Shown: in pieces, positions 1-11,267 of the stretch
How the letters are laid out: every line of letters begins with the position of its first letter
Numbering within the stretch: the stretch's first letter is position 1
Origin: Flaveria trinervia
Lineage: Eukaryota; Streptophyta; Magnoliopsida; Asterales; Asteraceae
Reading direction: 5' to 3'
DNA: 64,000 nt
NCBI GenBank assembly: GCA_025506515.1
Contig: CM046443.1
Span: 26,958,945 to 27,022,944, forward strand
Position numbers and translations under genes: made by a program
The notes under the pieces: model-generated
Seen by the model: the letters and a program-made list of their open reading frames with translations, nothing else
The model's database searches: none
What the model was told of the DNA's origin: nothing

Positions 1-232
1 CCCAATTTTAAACCCAAACTCTTTAAACCAAATATCTCTAAACCCAATCTCTTTAAACCCATGTCTCTAAACCCAAACTTTTTAAACCCAATGTCTCTAA
101 ACTAATGTCTCTAAACCCAGTCTTGTTAAACCCAATCTTTCAAGCCCAACATTTTAATTTAGCCCAATGTTTAAACCCATAAACCCAACCCACTTTTAAA
201 TCCCCAATTAGTTAAAAATATACACTCTCCCA
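1..232 (+). repeat. Degenerate AAACCCA-type tandem repeat
   Basis: About ten imperfect copies of a unit resembling CTCTAAACCCAAT or TTTAAACCCAAACT follow one another with a spacing near 18-20 bases. The core AAACCC resembles the plant telomere unit but is never the uninterrupted heptamer, so this is not a telomere tract. It lies just before the hAT element and may be its subterminal repeat region or older satellite-like DNA. Its left edge is outside the window. Confidence 0.6.
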
Positions 233-242
233 AAATCAAAAA

Positions 243-482
243 CCCATTGGCCACATACCGACACCCACTGAACCCCTGAACTCCGGCAACCCTTGCGGAC
301 TGGTCCAGTCGACGACCTGCAGGCTACGGCCTCCCCCGACCTGCGACCCTACTGCATCGAGCCACTGACCTGTTACCCCTGTTGCACCGACCTGCGACCG
401 CCAACGTGCGACCGCCGACCAGCCCAACTCTCCAGACTCCAGCAACCTGCTCCGAGTCTCCGACCTCCAATTTTGGCCAGGT
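243..482 (+). other. GC-rich leader segment ending at a candidate splice donor
   Basis: This C-rich block (repeated CTGCGACC and CCGACC) stands out against AT-rich surroundings. It ends in CCAG followed by GTAATG, which fits a plant 5' splice site. It lies upstream of the hAT transposase start at 650, so it could be a 5' untranslated exon of the element with an intron covering much of 481-640. The short open frames across it on both strands look like composition artefacts. The splice assignment is inference only. Confidence 0.3.
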
Positions 483-649
483 AATGTGTCTAACAATTTT
501 ATATATTGGTTTCTTATTTTTGGTTAGAAACTAGGGTTTGAAAATTAACATAGGATTATATATTTATATTGTTTATTGTAATCTGTAAGATACTGAGGGT
601 CTAAGATTGTGATATAATTTAGGTTAACATAGGAATTACTAGTCACGTT

Positions 650-3106
650 ATGAAACGATTTCTCAAGATTAAAGCCGGAGAATCTTCGTCTAAACTACCA
701 AATATGTTGATGTGGGTACACTTCCTTCGGATCCTGCTAATCGCAAACCACTTTCATCATATAACCCTAATCAACAAGATGAAATTAGAAGGGCATACTT
801 ACTTAGAGGGCCATGTCAACCAAAAGATATTGTATTCCCATGAACAAAGATTGGTAAAGAATTAAGGCGTTTTAATGAAAGTTGGTATAGTGCTCATCCA
901 AGATGGTTAGAGTATAATATAAAGAATGATCATGTGTATTGCTTATATTGCTACTTGTTTAACGGGTATTTTGGAGATTCACAAGACGTGTTTGTCTCTG
1001 ATGGTTTTAATGGTTGGAAAAAACAAGAAAGACTTGTTAAACATGTGGGTAAATTTAATAGCTTGCATAATAGGTGTTTGAAAAAGTGTGATGATTTGCT
1101 TAATGAAAATCAATCAATATGAGCCGTCTTTAAGAAGCAAGATCTAAAGCAAAGGTATGAATACCAACTTAGATTAGGTGCTTCTATGAGGCTTGCCTAA
1201 AAATTATTGAATCAAGGACAAGAAGTAAATCGTTTGCACAATAGGTGTTTGAAAAAGTGTGATTATTTGCTTAATGAAAATCAATCAATACGAGCCGCCT
1301 TAAGAAGCAAGATTCAAAGCAAATGTATGAATACCGACTTAGATTAGGTGCTTTCATGAGGCTTGCCCAAAAATTATTAAATCAAGGACAAGCATTTCGC
1401 GGTCATGATGAATCAGATGATTCATTAAATATAGGGAATTTTTGGAACTTTTAGAATTAATGGGTGAAATAAATGAAGAAGTTGGAAGAAGGTTATCTTA
1501 AGGAATGCACCCGGGATTAATCAAATGACATGTTCAAAAATTCAACAAGATATCAAACATTGTTTTGCTCAAGAGGTACAAAAACAAAATTTTGAAGATC
1601 TTGATGGTGATGTTTTCTGTTTATTAGTTGACGAATCAAGTCACGTTTCCAAAAATGAACAAATGATCATGGTTATTCGATATGTGAATAAGTATGGAGT
1701 AGTTAAGGAACAATTTATTGGACTTGTTTATGTGATGGGGATATCCGCATTGACGCTTAAATCCACTATTGATGATTTATTTGCTCGACACTGATTAAGT
1801 TTGGCTAATATTAGATGCCAAGGTTATGATGGTGCAATTTATATGTTGAGCGAGTTTAACGGACTAAGAGCATTGATTGTAAAAGAAAACATTTCTGCAT
1901 TTTATGTACATTGTTTTGCTCACCAACTACAACTTGTTGTTGTTGGGGTTGCGCACAAACATATAAGTGTTTGGAAGCTTTTCAAAATGGTAGGGTGTCT
2001 AACAAATTTCATTGGTGCATCTTGCAAACGACAAGATAAGCTTCGTGAAAGTCAAAAAAAGAACTTGGAAGATAACCTTATTATCTGAAGTGGGTTAAAT
2101 CAAGAAATGTCATTTTCAAGGACCGAGGATACACATTGAAAATCTTACTATAAAACTCTTTCTCGTTTGATTACTTTATATCCATCGGTTATAAAAGTCC
2201 TTGAATATGTTGGAGAAACGGGTGTCAATCTTGCAAGTGTCAAACAAGCGGATGGACTTCAATCGGAAATGAAAAAACACAACTTGTGTTCTGCTTACAC
2301 TAGATGTCGCATATTCTAGATATCACAAACACGTTGTCTCAAAGTCTTCAAAGAAAAAAAACAAGATTTATTGAATGTAGTTTTATTGGTTTCTTCTACC
2401 AAACACTAATTTGAGAAATTTAGAATGGAGGGTTTCAATAAATTTTTGACAATGTTAACTCTTTTGTGAAAAATATGAACTTGAAGTGATAAACATAGAT
2501 GATGAGTACATTAACCCAAAGAATCCAAAACAAAAGACAAAGATCATATATCGCCATTATTTTGAGTACAATTGCTTCAATGTGGTTTTAGATATGCAAA
2601 TACAAGAGTTTGAGAGTCATTTTAAGAATGTAACATCCAACTTACTTGTTTTTTTGAGTAGTTTGAGTCCTTGTGATAATTATGGTGGGTTTGACATTTC
2701 AAAAATACTAAGATTATCCAAGTTTTACCCGAATGATTTTGATGCAAATGATAAAACAAGACTTCTGATTGAACTAGAGATCTATATTGACAATATAAAA
2801 GCGGATAGTCGATTTGCCAACTTGGATGGTTTATCAATTCTTGTACACTTGATGGTTCAAACAAAGAAACACCTTTCATTTACATTGGTATATCGTTTAT
2901 TGAAGCTAGCTCTCGTATTACCCGTTGCAACCACAACATTTGAAAGATGTTTCGGTAATGAATTCCGATTTGCGTAATTGGATGGGTGATGAAAATTTAA
3001 GCGATAGTTGTATTTGCTTTACGGATAAAGATTTACTTAGGAATGTATCTACAGATGTTGTTATGGAAATATTTCAAAAAATAAAACCTCGTAGAGAACA
3101 ACTTTA
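650..3106 (+). pseudogene. hAT transposase pseudogene (ZMYM1-like, DUF4371, hATC)
   Basis: The encoded protein would have cut and joined the transposon ends in the nucleus. The start MKRFLK at 650 matches the usual MxRFFK beginning of this family. A TTF-type zinc-finger segment with CLYCYLF lies at 934-1000. The DUF4371 region at 1525-1794 contains LVDESSHVSKNEQM, and the segment at 1801-2088 contains CQGYDGA and YVHCFAHQLQLVVV, typical of the hAT catalytic core. The hATC dimerisation block with LPVATTTFER and SDLRNWMGDENLSDS spans about 2900-3060. Stops and frameshifts occur near 861, 1120, 1197, 1440, 1793, 2086 and 2965, and a 171-bp duplication interrupts the N-terminal third. The family call is sure; nothing suggests a domesticated gene. 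Confidence 0.85.
1061..1398 (+). repeat. 171-bp tandem duplication inside the hAT transposase
   Basis: The segment beginning GCATAATAGGTGTTTG at about 1064 recurs, with scattered substitutions, from about 1235. The offset is 171 bases and each copy runs to AATCAAGGACAAG. Both copies encode the segment with CLKKCDxLLNENQSI. Because 171 is divisible by three, the duplication itself would keep frame; later indels broke it. Confidence 0.85.
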
Positions 3107-3320
3107 GGTATATTGTACCTTTATTTTGTTTTTGTAATGACATTTGACGTGATTTTGTTGGTTTTATGAAATTTAGTTTGATTGTCTTCTTTTTTTAATA
3201 AATGAGTCGGCCTGATCCAACCCGTCATGAACCTGAAATGGTTTGAAAAAAATTATTATATAGCGTTATCACGTTAGTCAACCAAACTTTAAAAAGTTTC
3301 TGCCCCCATGAAAATTTTTT

Positions 3321-3335
3321 ATGGATATGCCATTG
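3321..3335 (+). repeat. Candidate decayed hAT terminal inverted repeat
   Basis: ATGGATATGCCATTG resembles the CTGGATCCGCCACTG-type ends of this hAT group and follows a GCCCCC run often found near those ends. The partner repeat is not visible in the window, so the call rests on resemblance alone. Confidence 0.3.
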
Positions 3336-4220
3336 ACCACCACCACCATCTTCTCTAATAAAGGCATCTGAGCCACCACCATTATCATCTTCTTCTCCAA
3401 TGTCATCATAGCCACCACCTTCATATTCATTTCAAGATCTCTTCATAGATTAGATCGTTTGTCCTAAATCAAGCAGTAATTAAGGCGGTGGTGGTAAATG
3501 CAAGGTAGGTGGAGAGGCACTACTTATTAGGTGGTAGTGATCGAGGTTAAAGATCAGATTATGTTGGGGGTTGAAGGGTCGACGACAATGGTGGGAATGA
3601 AGGTTCAGAGTGAGAGAGAGTAGATTACAAGATGAAGATGGGTGGGTGAGATGGTTGTGTGGCGGAGGTGGTGGATGTGTGATGGAAGTGTGATGGTTTC
3701 AAAGATAAGATACTGGAGTTGATAGTGTTTGAAAAAGTGTGATGATTTGCTTAATGAAAATCAATCAATACGAGCCACCTTTATGAAGCAAGATTCAAAG
3801 CAAATGTATGAAACCATACGTTGTACCTTCTCATCTTACTTGTGTCTAGTGTTTATTTTGTGTTCTCTCTTAATGCAACCAAGAACCTTAAATTCATATA
3901 TAGAAACATAGAAAACATGTAGAGATAGAGAGGTCGGAAATCTCACATAGTGACCATGGTGTTTTCGTGTGTTCGTCACTTTTGTTTGTCTGGTTATTTG
4001 TCTATATGATCAGTACCAAAAAGGCAGCGACAATGCCTTTATGTGCTTCTTACCAATGTCCATCGATTATCTAATTTTGTGGTTCTGGTTAACCTGTGTT
4101 GGTTTGTTGATGAATGATTCTACCTACCTCTCTCTAATGATTTGAGGTTATTGTTTTTTTATTTCTGACTCAATGATGGAGAGCCTAGACGCATCTAAGA
4201 GGCACTTGAATTTCTGATCT
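3336..4220. other. Gene-free stretch with CCACC/GGTGG-rich patches
   Basis: No convincing coding region is present. 3337-3420 is rich in CCACCACC and TCATC, and 3480-3710 is rich in GGTGGTGG and GATGG. The only recognisable inserted sequence is the hAT-derived copy at 3727-3811. The rest (3812-4220) is unremarkable AT-rich DNA. Confidence 0.5.
3727..3811 (+). repeat. Dispersed third copy of the hAT duplication segment
   Basis: About 85 bases from GTGTTTGAAAAAGTGTGATG to CAAATGTATGAA repeat the duplicated hAT segment at 1073 and 1243. The copy sits outside the presumed transposon end in unrelated DNA. It is closer to the second copy (it shares ATACGAGCC and GATTCAAAGCAAATG). No target duplication is obvious, so filler-DNA copying during break repair is the simplest explanation. 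Confidence 0.85.
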
Positions 4221-5063
4221 GTGTTTGGTTTGTATATTTTTTTTGAATGGAATTAGAATCCTTATTGGACATGGAATGTGAAGGAATCCTTTCTAAATCT
4301 AAGGACTTTTTTGGTTGGTAGTTTTATTTAAGGAATTGAAATGTTTAAAACACAAAAAGACAACTATACCCTTTATTTCCTTATTCCCTAATCCAACCCC
4401 AATTCCCATTCATCTTCATATTATCATGAAATAATAACGACAAAGTTCTACAACAAATTTGATACTCAGTGGTTACTCGCATCTGATTGATTTTCAATGG
4501 TAATGGTGAAGTCAATTGTCGTGTTTTGTCTTTCCTCTAATCATTCTTTCTAAAACAATAGATCTTGTGATTGTGATAAGGAAGGCTAGTGGTGGTAGAT
4601 CAAGGTTATAGATTTGGTGGTCTTAGGTCGATAGAAGTTGTTGTTGTTTGATTTCTATGGTGGTGATTGGGATAGCTATAATGGTGTTCGGGTGTTGAAT
4701 GGTTATGAGAAGTAGTAGTAGGTTGACGGTAGGTAGTGTAGGTTAGGTTGGTGTGAGGTTAGGCTGTTGGTGGTTAGGGTGGTGGGAGGTTCGGGTGTTG
4801 GTGGTTAGGGTGGTTATGGTGGTGTTTAATGGAGGAGAGGTAGAAGACTGCAGGTGGTGTTGGTTAGGTTATTTGGAGGTGGCTAGTGGCTATAGATATG
4901 AAGTGGTGATGTCTAGTGGTGTTTGTGGTTATGGTTGGTGGTGGTAATTGCTGGGCAGAAATGGCTAGTTGGAAGTTTTGCGAGGGAAAAGAAAGTAAAG
5001 AAAGAAATGGATAGTTTTTTGGTAAACTTTAAATATTCCAATATAAATTCTGAATTCCATCAC
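4221..5063. mobile_element. Left part of a non-autonomous TIR transposon split by element M
   Basis: The left end has GTGTTTGGTTTG and then GAATGGAATTAGAAT. The reverse complement of 26780-26828 has CGTTTGGTTTG and then GGATGGAATTAGAAT, giving imperfect terminal inverted repeats of about 40 bases. The body carries a GGTGG/GGTTAGG-rich core at 4560-4950 and GAATTCC-type motifs near the break. The total without the insertion is about 1 kb, and no transposase is encoded. The superfamily is not settled because the target duplication is unclear. Confidence 0.6.
5059..5063. repeat. Target-site duplication of element M, left copy
   Basis: ATCAC lies directly before the M long terminal repeat and is identical to 26681-26685. 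A 5-bp duplication is the normal product of Ty1-copia integration. Confidence 0.8.
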
Positions 5064-5848
5064 TATAGGACCGTTTACAAGGGTTGGTCGCTTACAACAT
5101 AAGCACAATAAGGAGAGATTGTTTTAGAACATTTAACAGATAAATAAGGAATTGGTAACACTTTAGAATGATACTTAGAACACAAGCAAAATATGATACA
5201 TAACCAAGAACAAACAACAAGAAGTAAATGGTTTTCAAGAATGATGTGTATTGCTCTCAAGTTCTTTTACAACTGTTAAACGATGAAGATAAGTTACAAA
5301 GACCTGAGATACTTTATACTACATCCTACAGCTGGCCATACTTAGAAGGCCAGCTAGATACATTTAAACTAGATAACAAAATCAAATGTAGAGTCAAAAG
5401 GTAGATTGCCTTTTGATTAATGACTATGACATGCCATAGCTCACATCCCAACATATTACAAAAATTATAAAAGTACATAAAATAGAAAGCAACATTTAAG
5501 ACCTAAATGTACACTTTACCAGAAGCATGGACCTTTTCACCAACTCATGTAAGTTGATGACTAATTAGAGTTGCAGCGGAAAGTGGTTCAGCTTTATGTT
5601 AAAGTACATTAGATAAATCATGTATTCAAAAGTCTTTGGAAGAAATATGTCTTCACTTCTTGGCTTCGGAAGACCTTGCCTTTAAAGCTTCAGAAGATTT
5701 CACTTTTGGCTTCGAAAGATTTTACACTTAGCATATTTCTAGTGCATGGTGTAAAAATTCTGAAGCATCTCACCTATGTACTTCAGTGCATGCATTCAGG
5801 AAAGACTTTAAGTGTTTTAGGTGCATCAACATTACATAAAACTTTAAA
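5064..5848 (-). repeat. 3' LTR of element M
   Basis: The sequence aligns with 25846-26680 at roughly 90% by eye. On the minus strand it should start TGTAAAG and end TCCTGCA; here both ends are mutated (TTTAAAG and TCCTATA). It contains several CTTCGGAAG/CTTCGAAAG motifs around 5640-5740. The PPT beside it, minus-strand CCTAGAGAATGCT, is a decayed form of the CCTAGGGGGAGTT seen in S and C. Confidence 0.85.
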
Positions 5849-5865
5849 AGCATTCTCTAGGCTAA

Positions 5866-7600
5866 TGCTACCAAAACATTTGAATACCTTAGATGTTAAC
5901 AGTCCTCATTATGATGATGACCATACCCTTTGTCATCAGATATTCAAGATCACTTAGACTCTCGTAGTATCTTCTCATCTCAAAGAGATCATGTAGAGGT
6001 AGATTGAACATGCCCTTCCATGTGTAGACATCTTCAATACCTTGATCTATGATTACATGCCATCTTTCTGGATTAGTGGAGTAAGTCAAGGACAAGATGG
6101 GTCTTCCTGATGCAAGAGGAGCTACTTGAATTGGAGTTGTTTAAGCTTTCTCTTGTTGCAATTACTTAGGATGTTCTGACTCATCCTGAGGTCTGGAGGT
6201 GGATGACCCTGTCTTCTTCTTCTTCTTCTTCTTCTTATTCTTCTTCTTCTTTGACTTAGGTCTAGAAGCCATCCTCTCCCTCCTCTTGGGAACTTTAACT
6301 AAGAAGACTGGCATGTAGTACCTTGTTGTTATGTCTTGTATTTCTTAGTTGGGTCTACCTCCCTCACAGGTTTAGAAGGAGAGGGAGTTTGAAACTGTTG
6401 TGGATCAGAAGATAAAGCTTGCTATGACTCAGCAAGAGGTCCAGGTTGAATTGTCTCAAATGGTTCAACCTTAACCTCCACTTCTTGAGGGACTTGACTT
6501 GGTCGGGAGCGTAAATCAATGAGCTCCCCTTTTTTAATCTTCTGCTTGATCACCCTTATGTGCTCATCCATGGTGGATAGAGACATAGGGCCAAGTCTCC
6601 TTCCAGAGAATCCATATAACTTCAAGAAGCTCATCATGCTCTGCCTATCAGCAGACTTCTGTTGACTCTTTTAGACGATGGCTCTTGTTTTGGCTGCTTC
6701 TTTCCTCATTTTCCTCTTTGTAGCCTTTTGCTCTTTGTGTACTTGAAGTTCAAGTTTTTTGAGATACTCAAACTTTAAATACTCAAAGGGAAATGGAAGA
6801 AGTGTAGCTGCCTGGTAAAGACTTGTGGCACTCAGGTAGTTGATCCTGTTTTTCCTGTCAGTTTCTTTGTCTACCTTAGGTTCTTGTGATGCCAAGTCTC
6901 TTGTGCGGGGCTTTCTTGAATTGGAGAGAGAGTAGGAACATGCTTGTATAGTGTTTGCTATCTCTTTTTTTCTTTAATATGAAGGAGCAATCTTGCATCC
7001 TCTGCTTCCTTCCCCTTTCTAAACAGTTCCTTGTCTGCCAGTTCATTTAATTCTTCTAAGGGGAGAGAGATGATTTAATCAATATCATAGTTCCTGGTAT
7101 GTAAGTAAGTAATTCTGACTGCCCTTAACTCATCATGTTGAGTATTTGATCCTGGGGCATCCCTGATTGCAGCTTGCATGAATCTTGAAGACCCAATGGA
7201 ACTATCTCCTATTAGCTTTCTCTTCCTCTCTCTCTCCTCCTCTTCAATCTCCTCAAGGAGTCATATTCCTTTTCCCTTTGTCACTCACAGACCTTTGTGA
7301 CTCAGGGTGGAGAAAGCTTTAGCCTTCATTGCTTAGAGTAACATCCATGCTCTGGCCAGAGAAAGGTTGTGTACACCCTCACTAGTAGGTGTTTTATTGA
7401 TGGAATGAATTGCTGAAGTAGTTGTAGGTGTGATAGGACTCTCAAGCTCTATCACTAGGCCTTCAGTCAAGGTTTTCCCTTTGAAGCTAATCTTAAGGTC
7501 TGCCTTAACATCCAGTTGACCAATAACATTACCTGATTGCCTCTGTCTTCTTCTTAAGCTAAACTGAAGATCATGTATAGGTTGGACTCACCTTAGATTA
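5866..7600 (-). pseudogene. Third ORF of element M (C-terminal part)
   Basis: The minus strand encodes pieces of the same long third ORF found after pol in elements S and C. Recognisable parts are the LYGFSGRRLGPMS segment at 6560-6625, which corresponds to HGFSGRQVGPMS in C, and the charged helical stretch with KLELQVHKEQKATKRK at 6671-6895. A TTC trinucleotide run at 6213-6256 encodes lysine and glutamate-rich sequence on the minus strand. The N-terminal domain is missing because the homology stops at the junction with element A near 7600. Function is unknown. Several stops and frameshifts make it non-coding today. Confidence 0.7.
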
Positions 7601-7603
7601 GAT

Positions 7604-8087
7604 TGTTTATATTACTTTGTAATAGGCCTAATGTTAGTTTACTTTTGTATGTATTTAGTTTAATTTTGTAGTCCAACGAAACTTTGAGTGAAACTGTAGT
7701 TTCGCTCATAGTCAGCTGTTTAGTTCTCCCGACGAAACTGTTGTTTCTGCAGGGTGAAACTATAGTTTCGGCAGTACAGCTTCACTGACAGTGAAACTGT
7801 CTATGAAACTAAGACTGCTATATATAGTTTTGATCATTTTCATTGTTGTCTAACCTTGCAAAACTCTAATCGTTTATCATTGTTGCAAGTGGGTATTATA
7901 AGCAGTCTATTCATAGAAATATCATTGTGCTTTGTCATTATTGTGTATTGATCATCATCATTGTTCTTATTATTAATACATTTGTGGGTGATTTTAATCT
8001 TCTTCATCTTCGTTATCTATTGTCTCCATTTGATATTGAACGATCCAACATCTCATTTGTACTGGAAATCGATAAAATGGACCAACA
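7604..8087 (+). repeat. 5' LTR of element A
   Basis: The LTR call rests on the PBS at 8091, a TATA box at 7819 and the family motif GAAACT repeated in both orientations at 7672-7810. The right end is put at CA (8086-8087), three bases before the PBS. No partner copy exists in the window, so the boundaries are approximate. Confidence 0.6.
7819..7827 (+). promoter_or_regulatory. TATA box of LTR A
   Basis: TATATATAG lies about 260 bases before the LTR end and just after the motif array, the usual place for a copia LTR promoter. Confidence 0.55.
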
Positions 8088-8090
8088 ATA

Positions 8091-8102
8091 TGGTATTAGA
8101 GC
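8091..8102 (+). other. Primer-binding site of element A
   Basis: TGGTATTAGAGC is one base away from TGGTATCAGAGC, the plant copia PBS complementary to the 3' end of initiator methionine tRNA. Confidence 0.8.
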
Positions 8103-8675
8103 CTTAGTGCTCATGATTTGTGAGGTTTTGGTTGTTTTTGTTCAATATCAAGTTTTCATCAATTTCGGATCAAATTCGAGTGTATTTGATATCGAATTTG
8201 CTTGAATTTAGTTGGTTTTTGGTTAGGGAAACTCTGTTAATCATCAGATCTCAAATCCATTGAGTTTTTGATGATTTCAGATTGATTTCATGTTGAAAAA
8301 GCTTTTCAGCTTCATTCAGCGAATTTACTGATTCCTCTAGCGAAACTGTATGTTCTTTCAGCGAAGTAAATCTATTATTCTCTTTGAAGTTATTTTCTAT
8401 TGTCCTGCGAAACTAATTTCATTGAACGAAAGTTCAATAGTGCCTGTGTGTGATTTACAAGCGAAATTGCTGCCGAAAATATTATTGAACGAAATTTCAA
8501 GCTTGTTTCATGCGAATTTGTCAGCGAAACTAAGCTGTTTTACGTATTTGGCTAGCGAAATTGCTGCCGAAATTGCCTGCGAAACTACAGCAACCTAGCG
8601 AAACTAGTTTTCACTGCGAAATTGTCTGCGAATTTTCCAGTTTTCAGTGAAACTACTTCTTCCCCAGTGAAACTA

Positions 8676-9870
8676 GTATGTCAAAGATGACTTCCCTTAC
8701 CTTGCTGATCTTGAAAGTGTAGCTCCTAACAGACCTCCAAGACTCATAAACGGGGATAACTTTGAGGATTGGAAGAGATGTCTCAAAGCCTTTTTCTTCT
8801 ACAACTGACCATGATCAATGAGAATCTATCATTTCTGGTCCCCACATACCAATTGCCACTGTTGGTGATATTGTATCCCAAAACAAGACCCATCCACATT
8901 CAACAAGAAGGATCTGAAGCTGATTGATCGCGACTAGAAAGCTTTTGGAGCATTAACTCTTTGTCTCGCACCAGACATTTACAATCAATTCGCTGAGCAT
9001 AAGAATGCTAAGTCTCTCTTCGACACTTTGTGTGAGTTTATGATGGTAACGATGAACTGGTAAAAGATAAGGGTATTCAAGCTGAGAAGGAATTCAACTC
9101 CTTTGGGGGATACAAAAATGAGAGTCTCACAGATCTCACAAATCATTTTTTGACAGTCTCAAGCACACCGAAGAAATATGATGATAAACTTTCCAATAAT
9201 GAGCAAGTCAACAGGTTGCTAGACTCTCTCCCACCTCAGTAGAGCCTACAAGTGAGGATGCTAAAGCAGGAAAGAGGTTTCACTGATTACAAGCTTATGG
9301 ACATCATCAATAAGCTTAAATCCTTTGATTTAGACATAAAGAGAACGGAATTCAACCAAACCATGATGCCTACATCTGCTTTCCCTCAAAATGCTGCATT
9401 ATTGTTTTCTGCTGCAAGCTCTCCTATGCAGACATCTCGTCAAGGAGGAGTGAATACTGGTGATTATTCTGGAGGTTGTGGTAATGTTGGGAGAGATCAA
9501 GCTAATTCAAAAACAAGTGTTGAAACTTCAATTCCATCTGAGACAATGACTCTTTTTTGGTATGTTTGTTCAGGGCTATGAAGCCTTAGTGGCAGAAGAT
9601 TTGAAAGGAAAGGGATGACGATGGAGGATATGTATCAAGTGGATCTTGATGATTTGGAAGAGACTGACATTCAATGGCAAATGGCAATGTTGACACTTAG
9701 AGCTCGGAGATTCATGGAGCGCACTAGAAGAAAGAATTTCGGAGGTCAAAGCTCTAACTCCAAACTGTAATTTGATCAGTCTAAGCTTAGGTGTTTTAAC
9801 TACAAACAATTGGGACACTTCAAATGTGAATGTCCATTGCCAATCATCACTGATCCTAACAATTAAGGAG
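8676..9870 (+). pseudogene. gag of element A (capsid and nucleocapsid)
   Basis: The region begins with a capsid-like part that includes RLINGDNFEDWKRCLKAF near 8735 and continues through the segment at 9252-9581 with LKSFDLDIKRTEFNQTMMP. It ends with a zinc-knuckle region at 9790-9833 reading CFNYKQLGHFKCEC. The second cysteine of the CCHC knuckle is changed to tyrosine, so metal binding would be lost. Stops at about 8808, 8936, 9061 and 9241 interrupt the frame. In life this protein would assemble the cytoplasmic particle that packages the element RNA. Confidence 0.75.
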
Positions 9871-9905
9871 TTCCACGACTGGTTTCAAGCCAGAGTAAAG
9901 AGGAA

Positions 9906-11230
9906 ATGAGTCACAAGAAAGAGACAACTTTAATTTCTAATTTTAATTGGAGTGCTGAAGTTGAAGAGATGAGAGATGAGATTAACCAGGCGCTGGTGGC
10001 TAAGATTGTGAAAGGAAAGGGGAAGGAGAACTGTGAGGATGAATTTGATCCGTTCAAAGAAATCAAAGATGAAGCTGAGTTGTCTGTGAAGGTGAATGAG
10101 GATGAGAAGATGAAAGAAAGTAAATTTGAGGATTTGAGGAAGGATGGAAGTCAACCCGCTAATCAAGGAAAAGAAAAAGATGATGCTGCTTTCACTGTCA
10201 AGGAAAGCAAGTCGAGTACTCTGGTGTTCCAATGTGAAAAGGCCTTAGCAGCAGAAAAGGTGGTGATGGGACTTCCGTATGAGGTAATTCAGGATATGTG
10301 TTCTTCTGCATGTAAAATCAGATTATTTGGTGTTTATAAAGCTAATCGTTTATTAATTGATAATGAAAAATATTTAAAATGAATTAATGAGGAACTTAAA
10401 ATAAACGAGTCTAAACATTTTATTAAATTAAATGATGCTTTGAAAGAAAATGATCACCTAAAACGAATAGTTTTGGAAAGAAATGTTAAGACTGATACTT
10501 TGACTTAAAGGGTTGCACTTGCTGAATTTGAAACAAGCAAAATTCAGTCAAAGCTTGATAAATGCACAATATCGGGAATGAAACATGATGATCTATGTAA
10601 ATCTCAACGGGGGGCTAGAATTAAAACAGGATTGGGCTATGAAAATGCTAAGGTTTATCCTCCTCCTAGTACTTACTGCTATTCTCCTATGGCTGTCCCT
10701 CATCCTTCTAATGATTTGATCAAACAGATACTAACAGTATGTTTGCAGGTTTAGAAGGTGTGAATCATAAGCATGTTTGTGAGGACTACGATTATGGACC
10801 GACTAGCGGGCTTGGATGCACTAGTCTTAGTACACCTGAATCTCAGCATTCTCTTTGATCATAAATCTAGTTTAAATTCTGTTTTTGTTTCAAGTGAATC
10901 TATAATAGACTCTTTCTCATCATGTTCTCGTGATGTTTTTATCTCATCTTTAAATTCTGTTGATTATGATGATGTTGTTGTTTCTGATTGTGTCAATAGT
11001 GTAAATAATTCCACCGCAAAGAGTAACGAGAAAAATAAAACTAATTGTTTTGAAAAATTCTTTTCTCATCCTATTCCTTCTTTTACTCCATCAAATATTT
11101 CTTTATCAGACGAAAGGGTTTCGACTTCATCTGAAGCTAGTACAAGTGGTACTCGTACTACTTATACTTCAGATGACAACTCATCTTCTTTTGTAAATAA
11201 CTATTCTTCGCCAAATAAAAACAGACCTTG
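9906..11230 (+). pseudogene. gag-protease linker of element A
   Basis: A lysine- and glutamate-rich stretch (9906-10382) is followed by a helical region with LNDALKENDHLKRIVLE near 10425 and a GLGYEN...PPPSTY segment near 10632. A serine- and asparagine-rich stretch (10773-11231) comes next. The same order is seen between nucleocapsid and protease in B and C. Stops at 10381, 10506 and 11229 break it. No enzyme domain is present; it is a spacer in the Gag-Pol polyprotein. Confidence 0.6.
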
Positions 11231-11267
11231 AGTCATTTATGAGACTTACAGTGATACAGATTCTAAA

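Larger units (their letters stand above)
1..3335 (+). mobile_element. Degraded hAT-superfamily DNA transposon
   Basis: The element is defined by its transposase pseudogene (650-3106), which matches the plant ZMYM1-like/DUF4371 hAT type: a TTF-type zinc finger, a DDE core region and a C-terminal hAT dimerisation domain. The right end is put near 3335, where ATGGATATGCCATTG resembles a decayed CTGGATCCGCCACTG-like terminal repeat. The matching left terminus is not seen and may be outside the window, so the start given here is only the window edge. The element is immobile now because the transposase is broken in many places. Confidence 0.75.
7672..8668 (+). repeat. GCGAAACT motif array in LTR and leader of A
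   Basis: GCGAAACT and its variants (GTGAAACT, GCGAAATT, ACGAAACT, and inverse AGTTTCGC) occur some twenty times. They form two clusters, 7672-7810 within the LTR and 8316-8668 in the untranslated leader between the PBS and gag. Spacing is irregular. This looks like a family-specific regulatory or structural motif set rather than a simple tandem repeat. Confidence 0.7.

Noticed and set aside
1..232. Chromosome-end telomere
   Set aside because: Units are degenerate, 18-20 bases long, and not the exact plant heptamer.
650..3106. Domesticated hAT-derived host gene
   Set aside because: Multiple stops, frameshifts and an internal duplication rule out an intact host protein.
4753..4947. GT-rich open frame with Trp/Val/Gly-rich translation
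   Set aside because: It is a low-complexity GGTGG/GGTTAGG stretch inside a non-autonomous element; no domain or codon signal.
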